DNA of 33,312 nucleotides, from the NCBI GenBank assembly GCA_052143095.1, contig JBKQTR010000297.1, forward strand, positions 1-33,312. The letters run 5' to 3'. A program made the translations under genes and the position numbers. The first letter of the stretch is position 1, and every line of letters begins with the position of its first letter. This document shows positions 1 through 7,238 of the stretch, one piece after another. The notes below the pieces were generated by a model, which did no database searches, was not told where the DNA came from, and was given only the letters and a program-made list of their open reading frames with translations. The stretch is from DAHUYF01 sp052143095 (lineage in GTDB: Bacteria > Pseudomonadota > Alphaproteobacteria > ATCC43930 > CGMCC-115725).

Positions 1-184
1 CCTCGAAGGCGCGCACCACCCGCGCCGGCGTGCCTTTGAGACCCTCGCGCTGGGGATCGTCGCCGGCCCATTCAATCAGCAGCCGCACCGCCCGCTCCGC
101 CTCCGCCTGGCTCGGGCGCCGCGCCGCGCCGTTGCGCGCGCCGGGCTTGTGGTTAGCGGGCTTGAGCCCGATCTTCGAGGCCAT
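1..184 (-). CDS. folE: GTP cyclohydrolase I, N-terminal part (cut by window edge)
   Basis: The first 61 residues of a minus-strand gene that runs off the window start. After a basic, low-complexity leader of about 22 residues, the stretch around residues 23-61 (RPSQAEAERAVRLLIEWAGD, then DPQREGLKGTPARVVRAFE) matches the helical N-terminus of GTP cyclohydrolase I, which converts GTP to dihydroneopterin triphosphate for folate and related pterins in the cytoplasm. The catalytic zinc and GTP residues lie outside the window, so activity cannot be judged. The ATG is preceded by GGGGAGAG and follows the apaG stop by 18 bp, so the two are probably cotranscribed. The family call is fairly sure; the leader length may vary. 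Confidence 0.85.
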   Translation of the reverse strand, partial: MASKIGLKPANHKPGARNGAARRPSQAEAERAVRLLIEWAGDDPQREGLKGTPARVVRAFE

Positions 185-202
185 GAGAACTCTCTCCCCG
201 CG

Positions 203-595
203 TCAGTTGAGGCGGATCGACTGGTGCGGGCTGTCGAGCGAGAAGGCGGGGATGGCGACGGCGAAGCTCTCGCCCTGCGGCGTCTCCATCTCGTAGCTGC
301 CGACCATGATGCCCGAGGGCGTGCTGAGCGGCGTGCCGCTGGTGTACTCGTAGGACTCGCCCGGCGCGAGCACCGGCTGCTCGCCGACGACGCCAGGTCC
401 GCGCACTTCCTGCACGCGACCGAGCCCGTCGGTGATGCGCCAATGGCGCCGGCGCAGCTGCACCGTCTCGTTGCCCTGATTCTCGATGCGCACGTGATAG
501 GCCCAGACATAGTGATTCTCGCCAGGCGAGGACTGGTCCTCGAGGTAGAACGGCTTGACCGTCACCCTGATGGCCCGGGTCGTTTCCGCGTACAT
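203..595 (-). CDS. apaG: ApaG family protein
   Basis: A 130-residue protein, the usual ApaG length (about 125-130). The order of conserved blocks fits: IRVTVKPFYLEDQSSPGENH, then VWAYHVRIENQG, RRRHWRITDGLG, VRGPGVVGEQPVLAPGESYEYTSG and GIMVGSYEM. ApaG forms a fibronectin-III-like beta sandwich; the bacterial protein has been linked to cobalt/magnesium resistance and diadenosine tetraphosphate levels, but its biochemical role is not settled. I chose the ATG at 595 because the conserved domain begins right there; an in-frame extension to 682 adds only arginine/glycine-rich filler. It is first in a minus-strand pair with folE and diverges from the hydrolase at 785; the 189 bp between must hold both promoters, though I see no clear boxes. 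Confidence 0.93.
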   Translation of the reverse strand: MYAETTRAIRVTVKPFYLEDQSSPGENHYVWAYHVRIENQGNETVQLRRRHWRITDGLGRVQEVRGPGVVGEQPVLAPGESYEYTSGTPLSTPSGIMVGSYEMETPQGESFAVAIPAFSLDSPHQSIRLN

Positions 596-784
596 GATCG
601 GACCTCCGGCGCGCAATCGGCCGCGCCCGTCCATTGTGTACCGGCCTCCCGGCGCGTCAAGCCGCCCCTGCGCCGCGCGCAAGCGAGCCTTGCGCCGGCG
701 CTCTTGGCTTTCATCGCGCCTGCCGGTAAGTCTCTTGCGGTTTCATGCGGCGAGAGCGAGGACCCCGCGGTGTCCGCCCCTGAG

Positions 785-1639
785 ATGAGCCCGTCCCTGG
801 CGCCGCTCGACCGCCTCGCGGGCGCGGCGGTACTGACGCCCTCGCCCTGCGGCGAGGGCTGCATGGCGTGGCGCGAATGGGGCGCGGGGCCGCCGCTGGT
901 GCTGCTCCATGGCGGCTATGGCTCGTGGACGCATTGGCTGCGGAACATCGACGCGCTCGCCCGGCACTATCGCGTCATCGCCGCCGATCTGCCGGGGCTC
1001 GGCAATTCCGCGACGCCGCCCGCGCCGGTCACGCCCCAAGGCCTGGCAGCGATCGTCGCGCGCGGCCTCGACGAGGTGCTGCCGGGGCGCGAGCGCTTCC
1101 ACCTGGTGGGATTCTCCTTCGGCGCCATGCTCGGCAGCCTCGTCGCCGCGGCGCGCGGCGCGCAGCTGCGGTCGATGACCCTGGTGGGCTCGGCCAGCAT
1201 GGGGCTGCGGCGCGCGCCGATGCAGCCGATGCAGCCGCCGCGCCGGCATATGAGCCGTGACGAGGTCATGGCGCTGCAGCGCGCCAATCTCGGCATACTG
1301 ATGTTCGCGGACCCGGCGCGCATCGACGATCTCGCGGTCCATCTCCAATGCGAGAACGTGGCGCGGGCGCGGGTGAAGAGCCGCGGCTTCGCGCATATCG
1401 ACCTGCTGGGCCCGGTGCTGCCGCGGATCGCGGCGCCGCTCGGCGGCATCTGGGGCGAGCGCGACATCACTGCCTATCCCTGGGTCGAGGACCGCCGCGA
1501 CCTGCTGCGCCGGATCCAGCCCGAGGCGTTCTTCGCCGTCGTGCCCGGCGCCGGGCATTGGGTGATGTACGAGGCGGCCGACGCCTTCAACCGCGTGCTC
1601 CTGGACCGGCTCGCGGCGTTCGATGCACGCAGCGCTTGA
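785..1639 (+). CDS. alpha/beta-fold hydrolase
   Basis: A 284-residue soluble protein with a full alpha/beta hydrolase signature: oxyanion-hole loop LLHGGYGSWTHW (residues 40-51), nucleophile elbow VGFSFGA with Ser111, acidic residue in GERD (Asp227) and catalytic His258 in GAGHWVMYE. The fold is shared by esterases, C-C bond hydrolases (the MhpC type) and haloalkane dehalogenases. Nothing visible selects among them, although the size and the HGG/GFSFG motifs resemble small-ester or meta-cleavage-product hydrolases. The ATG at 785 was chosen because the region before it is a divergent promoter gap and the homology begins at about residue 26; an ATG at 863 is an alternative start. It stands alone, divergent from apaG and just before a tRNA. 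Confidence 0.85.
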   Translation: MSPSLAPLDRLAGAAVLTPSPCGEGCMAWREWGAGPPLVLLHGGYGSWTHWLRNIDALARHYRVIAADLPGLGNSATPPAPVTPQGLAAIVARGLDEVLPGRERFHLVGFSFGAMLGSLVAAARGAQLRSMTLVGSASMGLRRAPMQPMQPPRRHMSRDEVMALQRANLGILMFADPARIDDLAVHLQCENVARARVKSRGFAHIDLLGPVLPRIAAPLGGIWGERDITAYPWVEDRRDLLRRIQPEAFFAVVPGAGHWVMYEAADAFNRVLLDRLAAFDARSA

Positions 1640-1676
1640 AGCGCCCCCCGCGCTTCGCCTAAGGTGCCCATGGCAT

Positions 1677-1750
1677 GCGGGTGTAGCTCAATGGTAGAGC
1701 AGAAGCTTCCCAAGCTTACGACGAGGGTTCGATTCCCTTCACCCGCTCCA
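1677..1750 (+). tRNA. tRNA-Gly (anticodon CCC)
   Basis: A complete 74-nt cloverleaf. The acceptor stem GCGGGTG pairs with CACCCGC, followed by discriminator T and an encoded CCA. The D arm is GCTC/GAGC, the anticodon loop TTCCCAA carries anticodon CCC, and the T arm is AGGG-TTCGATT-CCCT. The anticodon stem has four good pairs and a G-A mismatch at its outermost position. It reads glycine GGG codons. I looked for a second copy of its 3' end that would mark an integrated island and saw none. Confidence 0.96.
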
Positions 1751-1805
1751 GCCCCTGCAGACACTTGAGCGCGCGCTGCCGACGAGTGGGGCGGGAGGGC
1801 CGTTG

Positions 1806-3017
1806 ATGACCGTCGATGCCGGCAAGATGAGCGCCCCCTACATCAACACGAAGACGGTTCTCCGGGTTCTCGGCACCAAGGTGACGCTGCTCGAGGAGAT
1901 CAGGCGGCGCGCCGAGAGCGATCTCGGCCTTCGACTGGAGTATGTCGTCCTCGACGGCATCGCCGCCCAACAACGCGCGGCGACGCAACCCAGCTCTTAT
2001 GACGTCTATGATCAGTGGTTCCACAATATCGACATCGTCTGGTCGTCCGGCGCGATCCAGCCGCTGCGGATCTCGCGGCTCGGCAAATGGGAGCAGATCG
2101 ATCGGCAGCTGAAAGCGGCGCTGACGCGCAACGGCCAGCCGATCGGGCGCGGCGACACTCCGCTCAAATACCTCTACGTGCAGCCGGACAAGCGGCTGGG
2201 TCCGAGCCCGACCGACTACGTCAGCGCCATGCCCGGCGTGCACAATGTCGATGCCTTCGGCTATCTCAAGGGTGTCATCGCGCCGGATCTGGCGGGCGAG
2301 CCGGAGAGCTGGGGCTGGCTCCTGGACAGCCGCTGCCGCGGCCGGGTCGCTTTGGTCGACGATCCCGCCATCGGCGCCACCGATGCCGCGCTTGCCGCGC
2401 AGGCGCTGGGACTGATCACCTTTAGGGATATCGGCAATCTCACCATCGAGGAGATCGACGCGCTGACGCGCTTGTTGATGCGCAAGAAGAAGGCCGGGCA
2501 TTTCCGGACCTTCTGGAGCTCCATCGACGAGGCGGCGGAGCTGATGGCAAGCGGCGAGGTCGCGATTGCGAGCATGTGGACGCCATCGCTCACGGCGTTG
2601 TGGGCGCGCGGCACGAATGTGGAGTATGCCGCGCCGGTCGAGGGCTATCGCGGGTGGCATGGCTGTCTTGCCGCGTCGATCAACGCTCGCGGTGCCGTTC
2701 TCGATGCCGCTTACGAGTATCTGAATTGGTGGCTGTCGGGCTGGCCGGGCGCGGTCATGGCGCGGCAGGGCTACTATATAGCGGCACAAGAGGCGGTGGC
2801 CGACCATCTCTCGCCGGAGGAATGGGACTACTGGTATCGGGGGCAGCCCGCGGCGGCGGATCTCTGCGGGCCGGACGGCACTGTCATCGTCCATCGCGGC
2901 GCGCTGCGCAACGGCGGCAGCTATTGGGACCGCTTGGCGCGCATCATCGTGTGGAATTCGAGCATCGACGAGCACAATTACCTGGTCCGGCGCTGGGCGC
3001 AGTTCATCGCCGCCTGA
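1806..3017 (+). CDS. solute-binding-protein-like protein without a signal peptide
   Basis: A 403-residue homologue of the polyamine-type extracellular solute-binding protein encoded at 8826. Shared blocks in the same order include VEGYRGWHG, YLNWWLSG, ARQGYYIAAQEA, YWYRGQPA, LRNGGSYWDRLARI and a C-terminal LVRRWAQFIAA. The oddity is the N-terminus: the protein starts MTVDAGKMSAPYINTKT and goes straight into the mature fold, with no hydrophobic or Tat-type leader. The gap to the tRNA (56 bp) contains no in-frame start that could add one. The ATG at 1806 has GGGAGG eight bases upstream; a TTG sits just before it and an ATG at 1830 is possible. It is convergent with the GntR gene. It may be a cytoplasmic ligand-binding protein, or a binding protein that lost export. 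The family call is firm; the role is inferred. Confidence 0.8.
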   Translation: MTVDAGKMSAPYINTKTVLRVLGTKVTLLEEIRRRAESDLGLRLEYVVLDGIAAQQRAATQPSSYDVYDQWFHNIDIVWSSGAIQPLRISRLGKWEQIDRQLKAALTRNGQPIGRGDTPLKYLYVQPDKRLGPSPTDYVSAMPGVHNVDAFGYLKGVIAPDLAGEPESWGWLLDSRCRGRVALVDDPAIGATDAALAAQALGLITFRDIGNLTIEEIDALTRLLMRKKKAGHFRTFWSSIDEAAELMASGEVAIASMWTPSLTALWARGTNVEYAAPVEGYRGWHGCLAASINARGAVLDAAYEYLNWWLSGWPGAVMARQGYYIAAQEAVADHLSPEEWDYWYRGQPAAADLCGPDGTVIVHRGALRNGGSYWDRLARIIVWNSSIDEHNYLVRRWAQFIAA

Positions 3018-3018
3018 G

Positions 3019-3032
3019 GCCGGAGCTCCGGC
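3019..3032. terminator. possible bidirectional terminator hairpin
   Basis: The perfect 14-bp palindrome GCCGGAGCTCCGGC fills nearly all of the 19 bp between two convergent genes (stops at 3017 and 3037). It can fold as a 5-bp GC stem with an AGCT loop. There is no clear U-tract on either strand, so any termination would be weak or Rho-assisted. Confidence 0.4.
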
Positions 3033-3036
3033 TGCT

Positions 3037-4023
3037 CTAAGGCAGGCTCGCCATCAGATAGGGCGGGAGCGGCGGCGTCGATTTCACCGACAGCACTTTC
3101 AGCCGGATCAGCGCGCGGTCGAGCGAGCGCTCGAGATGCGCCTTGAGCGCGGCGGCCGCGGCGGCGGACGAGCCCTGGATCAGATGCTCGAAGACCAGCT
3201 TGTGCTCCGCCAGCTCCGGCGTCTCCTCGGGGATGCCGAGGTAGTGCAGGAACGTGTAGTTGGTGACCAGCGGCAGTTGCGCTTGCCGGATCATCGCCAC
3301 CAGACGCTTGTTGGCGATGCGCTGGACGCAGTGCGTATGCAGATCGGTGTCGAGGCCGGTGAGTTCCTCGGCCGAGACATGCGGATAGCGCGTTTCCAGC
3401 GTCGCCACGCGATTGCGCATCGTCACCAACTCGTCGATGTCGAGATTGGGCACGGCCTGGATCAGCGCCTGTGGTTCGAGCATGGTGCGGATCTCGTAGA
3501 ATTCGCGGATCGCGGCCGCGGTCAGCGGACCGGCGATCCAGTGCGAGCGCGGCGATTTCTCGACCAGGCCGCGTTCATGCATGCGACCGAGGACGTCGCG
3601 GATCACCGTGCGGCTGACGCCGAAATGCTCGCCCATCCGCGCCTCATTGACGTGGAAGCGGCCGAAGGGCAGGGCGGTGCCGACCTCGCGCTCGGCATCG
3701 CGGTAAATGCGTTCCCAGGCGGCGCGGCTGTGCAGGTCGTCATCGGCGAGATGAGTGTCGAGAGCGAAGCCGGCTTCGCGCAGATCGAGGCGCACAGGCG
3801 CGGTCTCGCCGCCGGGGTTCGGAACGATAAAGCCGCGCCCGTTGAACCGCTCGATCAGGCCCTGCTGGTTCAGCAGGCGCAGCGCGGCCTTCACCGGCGC
3901 GCGGCTGGTGCGGAAGATCTCCGCCACCGGACCTTCGAGCAGCACGAGGCCAGGCGGCAGGCGCTGCGCGCGCAGCAGGTCCTCAAGGGCCGTGTAGACG
4001 ATCTCGTAAAGCTTCCGCGCCAA
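3037..4023 (-). CDS. GntR/FCD-type regulator with two winged-helix domains
   Basis: A 328-residue predicted ligand-responsive repressor or activator. Two GntR-like winged helices can be read in tandem: residues about 5-68 (helix-turn-helix VAEIFRTSRAPVKAALRLLN, wing ending GRGFIVP) and about 104-165 (NEARMGEHFGVSRTVIRDVL, ending SHWIAGPL). An all-helical FCD-type effector domain follows (REFYEIRTMLEPQALIQ, then DTDLHTHCVQRIANKRLVAM and HLERSLDRALIRL). Standard FCD regulators have one winged helix and about 230 residues. I prefer the TTG at 4023, with GAGGGAAG upstream and the fold starting at once; an ATG at 4191 would add 56 mostly basic residues without homology. The gene diverges from the ABC operon and probably controls it through the sites at 4199-4214 and 4315-4330. 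Confidence 0.85.
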   Translation of the reverse strand: MARKLYEIVYTALEDLLRAQRLPPGLVLLEGPVAEIFRTSRAPVKAALRLLNQQGLIERFNGRGFIVPNPGGETAPVRLDLREAGFALDTHLADDDLHSRAAWERIYRDAEREVGTALPFGRFHVNEARMGEHFGVSRTVIRDVLGRMHERGLVEKSPRSHWIAGPLTAAAIREFYEIRTMLEPQALIQAVPNLDIDELVTMRNRVATLETRYPHVSAEELTGLDTDLHTHCVQRIANKRLVAMIRQAQLPLVTNYTFLHYLGIPEETPELAEHKLVFEHLIQGSSAAAAAALKAHLERSLDRALIRLKVLSVKSTPPLPPYLMASLP

Positions 4024-4198
4024 CGCGTTCTTCCCTCTTTCGTCACGGGCCCGAGCATCCCGCCGTCTCGACCGGCCGGCCCGCGCCTCTGTCGCCTTTC
4101 CGTCACCGCGGCGCGAGCATCGCGTCGGTTGTGGGGGATCGTGAGACACAGCCCGCAAAGAGGGCTGATGGTTGGCCAAAACATACTGCATAAATTGA

Positions 4199-4214
4199 TT
4201 ATTGAATACAAAAA
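4199..4214 (+). promoter_or_regulatory. putative GntR operator, copy 1
   Basis: TTATTGAATACAAAAA. Its core TTGAATACAA is a near-palindrome of the TTGNATNCAA type, the kind of short AT-rich dyad bound by FCD-subfamily GntR regulators. It matches copy 2 at 15 of 16 positions and lies in the divergent region next to such a regulator gene. Confidence 0.5.
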
Positions 4215-4314
4215 AGCATATTAAACCAAAGCGCAGTTCGTTCTCCGGCTAATTTTTTGGCAGTTATGCGTGAGAAATAGCCACTCCGCCGATATCTTCT
4301 TTTTCAAGAAAGAG

Positions 4315-4330
4315 TTATTGAATGCAAAAA
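4315..4330 (+). promoter_or_regulatory. putative GntR operator, copy 2
   Basis: TTATTGAATGCAAAAA, a direct repeat of copy 1 starting 116 bp downstream and about 100 bp before the ABC ATPase start. Its core TTGAATGCAA keeps the dyad. Two spaced sites would suit DNA looping, or a protein with two DNA-binding heads. Confidence 0.5.
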
Positions 4331-4430
4331 CCATTATGGTTTACCTTGCTCAGATCGCACGAAGGAGCCGTGGCCGACCGGCTGGCTCCGCGCATTGCGC
4401 GTCGAGCGTCGCTGAAGGGTGGCTGGCGTC

Positions 4431-5468
4431 ATGTTGGAGGTCGCAAGCGTCCGTAAAGCCTATGGCGGCAAGCTCGCGCTTGACAGTCTGACGCTGTCGG
4501 TACGTCCCGGGGAATATCTGTCGATGCTGGGGCCGAGCGGCTCGGGCAAGTCGACACTGCTGCGGATCCTCGCCGGCTTCGAGCGCGCCGATGACGGCGA
4601 GATCTATCTCGACGGCCGGCCGTTGTCGCGGCTGCCGGCGCATGACCGCGGCATCGGCTTCGTCGCGCAGAGCTTTGCCCTGTTCCCGCATTTGAGCGTC
4701 TTCGACAACGTCGCTTTCGGGCTGCGGCATCGCCGGCGCAATCCCGTTACCTCGGCGGCGGAGGTGCGGCGGCGGGTCGACGACATGCTCGCTCTCGTCG
4801 GCCTTGCCGATCTCGGCGGCCGGCAGATCGCGCAGATCTCCGGCGGCCAGAAGCAGCGCGTCGCGCTGGCACGCACGCTGGTGGTCGATCCCACGATCTG
4901 CCTGCTCGACGAGCCGCTCGGCGCGCTTGACGCCAATCTGCGCCAACGCATGACGCTCGAGCTGCGCCGCATCCATCAGCGGCTCGGAATCATCTTCATC
5001 CACGTGACCGGCAACGAGATGGAGGCCCTGGCGATGGGCGACCGCGTGGTCGTGCTGGACCACGGCCGCGCCATCCAGATCGGCGATCCCGATACGATCT
5101 ACAACCGGCCGGCGAGCCTGCAGGTCGCGCGCTTTCTCAACCGCTACAACACGCTTGAGCGCGACGCGGTCGGCGAATTTGCGTCGTCGGGCGGCGTCTG
5201 CTGCGTGCGCCGCGATCGCGTCGAGGTCCGTGCCGCCGGCTATCGGCCGGCTTCCGGCGAGACCGCGGTGTCGGCCACCTGCGTCACCTCCGAGTATTCC
5301 GGCTCCGCCATCGTCTACTTGTTCAGCCTGCCGAACGGCAAGATCGTCGAGGTGGAATACCATCTCAGCCACAAGCGGCCCGAGGACCTCCAGGAAGGCG
5401 GCGTCTACTCCCTCGTCTGGCGAAGCGACCAGGCGTTGTTCTTCGCCTCGCCCGGCATCGCCGCGTGA
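4431..5468 (+). CDS. ABC transporter ATPase, polyamine/opine type, with degenerate H-loop
   Basis: A 345-residue cytoplasmic ATPase of the PotA/CysA/MalK importer class. Visible motifs: Walker A GPSGSGKST (about residues 35-43), Q-loop VAQSFALFPH, signature ISGGQKQR, Walker B ICLLDEP, D-loop GALD, then a C-terminal TOBE-like regulatory domain. The H-loop reads HVTGNEMEAL where the family has VTHDQEEAL, so residue 194 (codon 5010-5012, GGC) is glycine instead of the histidine that contacts the ATP gamma-phosphate. All other catalytic motifs look intact. The ATG at 4431 was chosen over an upstream GTG at 4419 because the domain begins at MLEVASVRKAYGG. It leads the transport operon, 13 bp before the first permease. 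The second ATPase at 10124 has a normal H-loop, so the pair may work as a heterodimer. Confidence 0.92.
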   Translation: MLEVASVRKAYGGKLALDSLTLSVRPGEYLSMLGPSGSGKSTLLRILAGFERADDGEIYLDGRPLSRLPAHDRGIGFVAQSFALFPHLSVFDNVAFGLRHRRRNPVTSAAEVRRRVDDMLALVGLADLGGRQIAQISGGQKQRVALARTLVVDPTICLLDEPLGALDANLRQRMTLELRRIHQRLGIIFIHVTGNEMEALAMGDRVVVLDHGRAIQIGDPDTIYNRPASLQVARFLNRYNTLERDAVGEFASSGGVCCVRRDRVEVRAAGYRPASGETAVSATCVTSEYSGSAIVYLFSLPNGKIVEVEYHLSHKRPEDLQEGGVYSLVWRSDQALFFASPGIAA

Positions 5469-5481
5469 GGATGGCACGACG

Positions 5482-6567
5482 ATGCAGGCGCCCAGCGGCG
5501 GAACGACACTCGGCACGATGACCGCGGCATCCGGCGCGGTGCCGACGCAGCGGCGCTGGACCGAGCGCTACGGCTCTTGGCTGCTGCTGGCTCCGGGTAC
5601 GGTGTGGATGGCGCTCTTCCTGATCGTGCCGATGCTGATGATGGTCTATGTCAGCTTCTGGACGCAGAAGACCTTCTCGATCGAGCCGACGCTGACCTTG
5701 CGGAGCTGGATCAATTTCTTCTCCAGCCCGACCTATTACGGCGCGCTCGTCACCACCATCGAGACCTGGGCCATCGTGCTCTTCGCCACTTTCGTCCTCG
5801 GCTATCCGGCGGCGCTCTATATCGGCCTCTTCATCCGGAACAAGACGACGCAGATCATCGTGCTGGTGCTGTGCGTGATCCCGTTCTGGACCTCGTTCCT
5901 GATCCGGGTGCTGGCGTGGCGGCCGATGCTCGGCAAGGAGGGGGCGGTCAATCTGGTGCTGGAGCGGATCGGCCTCATCCACCAGCCGATCGACGTGCTG
6001 CTGTTCACCGATGTCAGCGTCGTCATCGGCATGATCCAGATCTACGTGGTGTTCATGGTCGGACCGGTGGCGTTCATGCTCGGTCGCATCGATCGCAGTC
6101 TGATCGAGGCGGCGCGCGATCTTGGCGCCGGCACCTGGCGCATCTTCCGCACCATCATCTTTCCCCTCAGCCTGCCCGGCGTCGTCGTCGGCGCGATTTT
6201 CGTCTCGGTCATGGTGCTGGGCGAGTTCGCCACCTCCGCGGCGCTCTCCGGGCGCAAGGTCAATCTCCTCGGCAACATCATCGTGACGCAGGTGGGCTCG
6301 CTCAAATGGGCCTTCGCCGCGGTCGCCGGGGTCGTGCTGACCGCGGTGATGGCGGTCGTCATCGCGGGCCTGCTGCGCGTCATCAACCTGCGCGAGGGCC
6401 TGTGCTGCGCGGCGGCCTCGGCCTCTACACGGCGGCGTTCATCCTGTTCCTCTACGCCCCCTTCGTCGTGCTTGCCATCCTCAGCTTCCAGAGCGGGCCC
6501 GAAGGCGGACCGCAATTCCCGATCATCGAGTGGTCGACCTACTGGTACAGGCACATCTTCGGCCTGA
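5482..6567 (+). CDS. ABC transporter permease 1 (PotB type) with out-of-frame C-terminal tail
   Basis: An inner-membrane permease with about six hydrophobic segments (for example residues 33-58, 92-118, 124-145, 178-200, 233-255 and 275-298). It carries the cytoplasmic EAA loop EAARDLGAGTWRIFRTIIFP (about 210-228) that docks on the ATPase. The natural family end comes near residue 307 (RVINLREGL). The frame then stays open for about 54 more residues that are rich in Ser, Arg and Pro, look like random reading of the next gene, and overlap permease 2 by 166 bp. A stop codon may have been lost by a small deletion at about 6400, or the sequence may contain an error. The ATG at 5482 has GAGGA ten bases upstream, overlapping the ATPase stop. 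Confidence 0.9.
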   Translation: MQAPSGGTTLGTMTAASGAVPTQRRWTERYGSWLLLAPGTVWMALFLIVPMLMMVYVSFWTQKTFSIEPTLTLRSWINFFSSPTYYGALVTTIETWAIVLFATFVLGYPAALYIGLFIRNKTTQIIVLVLCVIPFWTSFLIRVLAWRPMLGKEGAVNLVLERIGLIHQPIDVLLFTDVSVVIGMIQIYVVFMVGPVAFMLGRIDRSLIEAARDLGAGTWRIFRTIIFPLSLPGVVVGAIFVSVMVLGEFATSAALSGRKVNLLGNIIVTQVGSLKWAFAAVAGVVLTAVMAVVIAGLLRVINLREGLCCAAASASTRRRSSCSSTPPSSCLPSSASRAGPKADRNSRSSSGRPTGTGTSSA

Positions 6568-7238
6568 CGCCGCCGTCGCGCGTCGCGCCCCTGCCGATCG
6601 GCGACGCGCTCATGCGCTCGTTGACCCTGGCCTTCGCCACCATGGTGACCTCGACGGTGCTCGGCACGCTGACGGCGCAGGCCTTCCGCCGCCGCTTCGC
6701 GGGATCGAGCGTCGTCTTCTACCTCGTCGTCCTCGGTATGATGGTGCCGGGCGTGCTGGTCGGTCTCGGCGTAGCGCTGGTGTCGACCGCGCTCGGCATC
6801 GAGCGCAGCTGGTGGGGCACCACCTTCCTGGTCCATGTCGTCTACACCTTCCCCTTCGCCTTCCTGGTGATGCTCGCGGTGTTCAACCGCTTCGACCGCT
6901 CGGTGGAGGAGGCGGCCTGGGCGCTCGGCGTGCCGCCGGCGCGCACCTTCCGCAAGGTCACCTTCCCGCTGATCTTTCCCGGCATCCTCAGCGCCATGCT
7001 GTTCGCCTTCACGCTCAGCTATGACGAGTTTCCGCGCACCCTCTTCGCCGCCGGCGCCGATCTTACCCTGCCGCTGGCCATCTACGGCACCTTCTCGGTC
7101 GAGATCCACCCCAACATCTTCGCCTTCGGCGTGCTCACCACGCTGTTCTCCTTCGCCATCCTCGCGGTCTACGGGCTGCTCATGGGGATGAGCGTGCGCC
7201 GCGCGCGCCGCGTGGCCATCCAGGAGGAGATCGCGTGA
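6402..7238 (+). CDS. ABC transporter permease 2 (PotC type)
   Basis: The second membrane subunit, 278 residues from the GTG at 6402, which is the first usable start in this frame before the first membrane helix (LYTAAFILFLYAPFVVLAIL). Further helices follow at about 65-90, 103-125, 140-165, 200-222 and 245-268, with an EAA loop EEAAWALGVPPARTFRKVTF. It is expected to pair with permease 1 to form the channel. The start lies inside the odd tail of permease 1, with GAGGG only a few bases upstream, so its translation probably depended on coupling to permease 1. The stop overlaps the next gene as GTGA at 7235-7238. The family call is sure; the exact start is less so. Confidence 0.88.
   Translation: MLRGGLGLYTAAFILFLYAPFVVLAILSFQSGPEGGPQFPIIEWSTYWYRHIFGLTPPSRVAPLPIGDALMRSLTLAFATMVTSTVLGTLTAQAFRRRFAGSSVVFYLVVLGMMVPGVLVGLGVALVSTALGIERSWWGTTFLVHVVYTFPFAFLVMLAVFNRFDRSVEEAAWALGVPPARTFRKVTFPLIFPGILSAMLFAFTLSYDEFPRTLFAAGADLTLPLAIYGTFSVEIHPNIFAFGVLTTLFSFAILAVYGLLMGMSVRRARRVAIQEEIA

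Larger units (their letters stand above)
4024..4430. promoter_or_regulatory. divergent intergenic region between GntR gene and ABC operon
   Basis: About 400 bp without a gene. Its centre (about 4170-4350) is clearly AT-rich compared with the flanks, as expected for promoters of the regulator (leftward) and the transport operon (rightward). It holds two near-identical TTATTGAATRCAAAAA sites listed separately. The ABC ATPase start at 4431 has AAGGG upstream. No small gene with a credible ribosome site was found here. Confidence 0.6.

Noticed and set aside
1677..1750. tRNA-Gly as integration site of a genomic island
   Set aside because: No integrase gene and no second copy of the tRNA 3' end were seen in the window, so there is no direct support.
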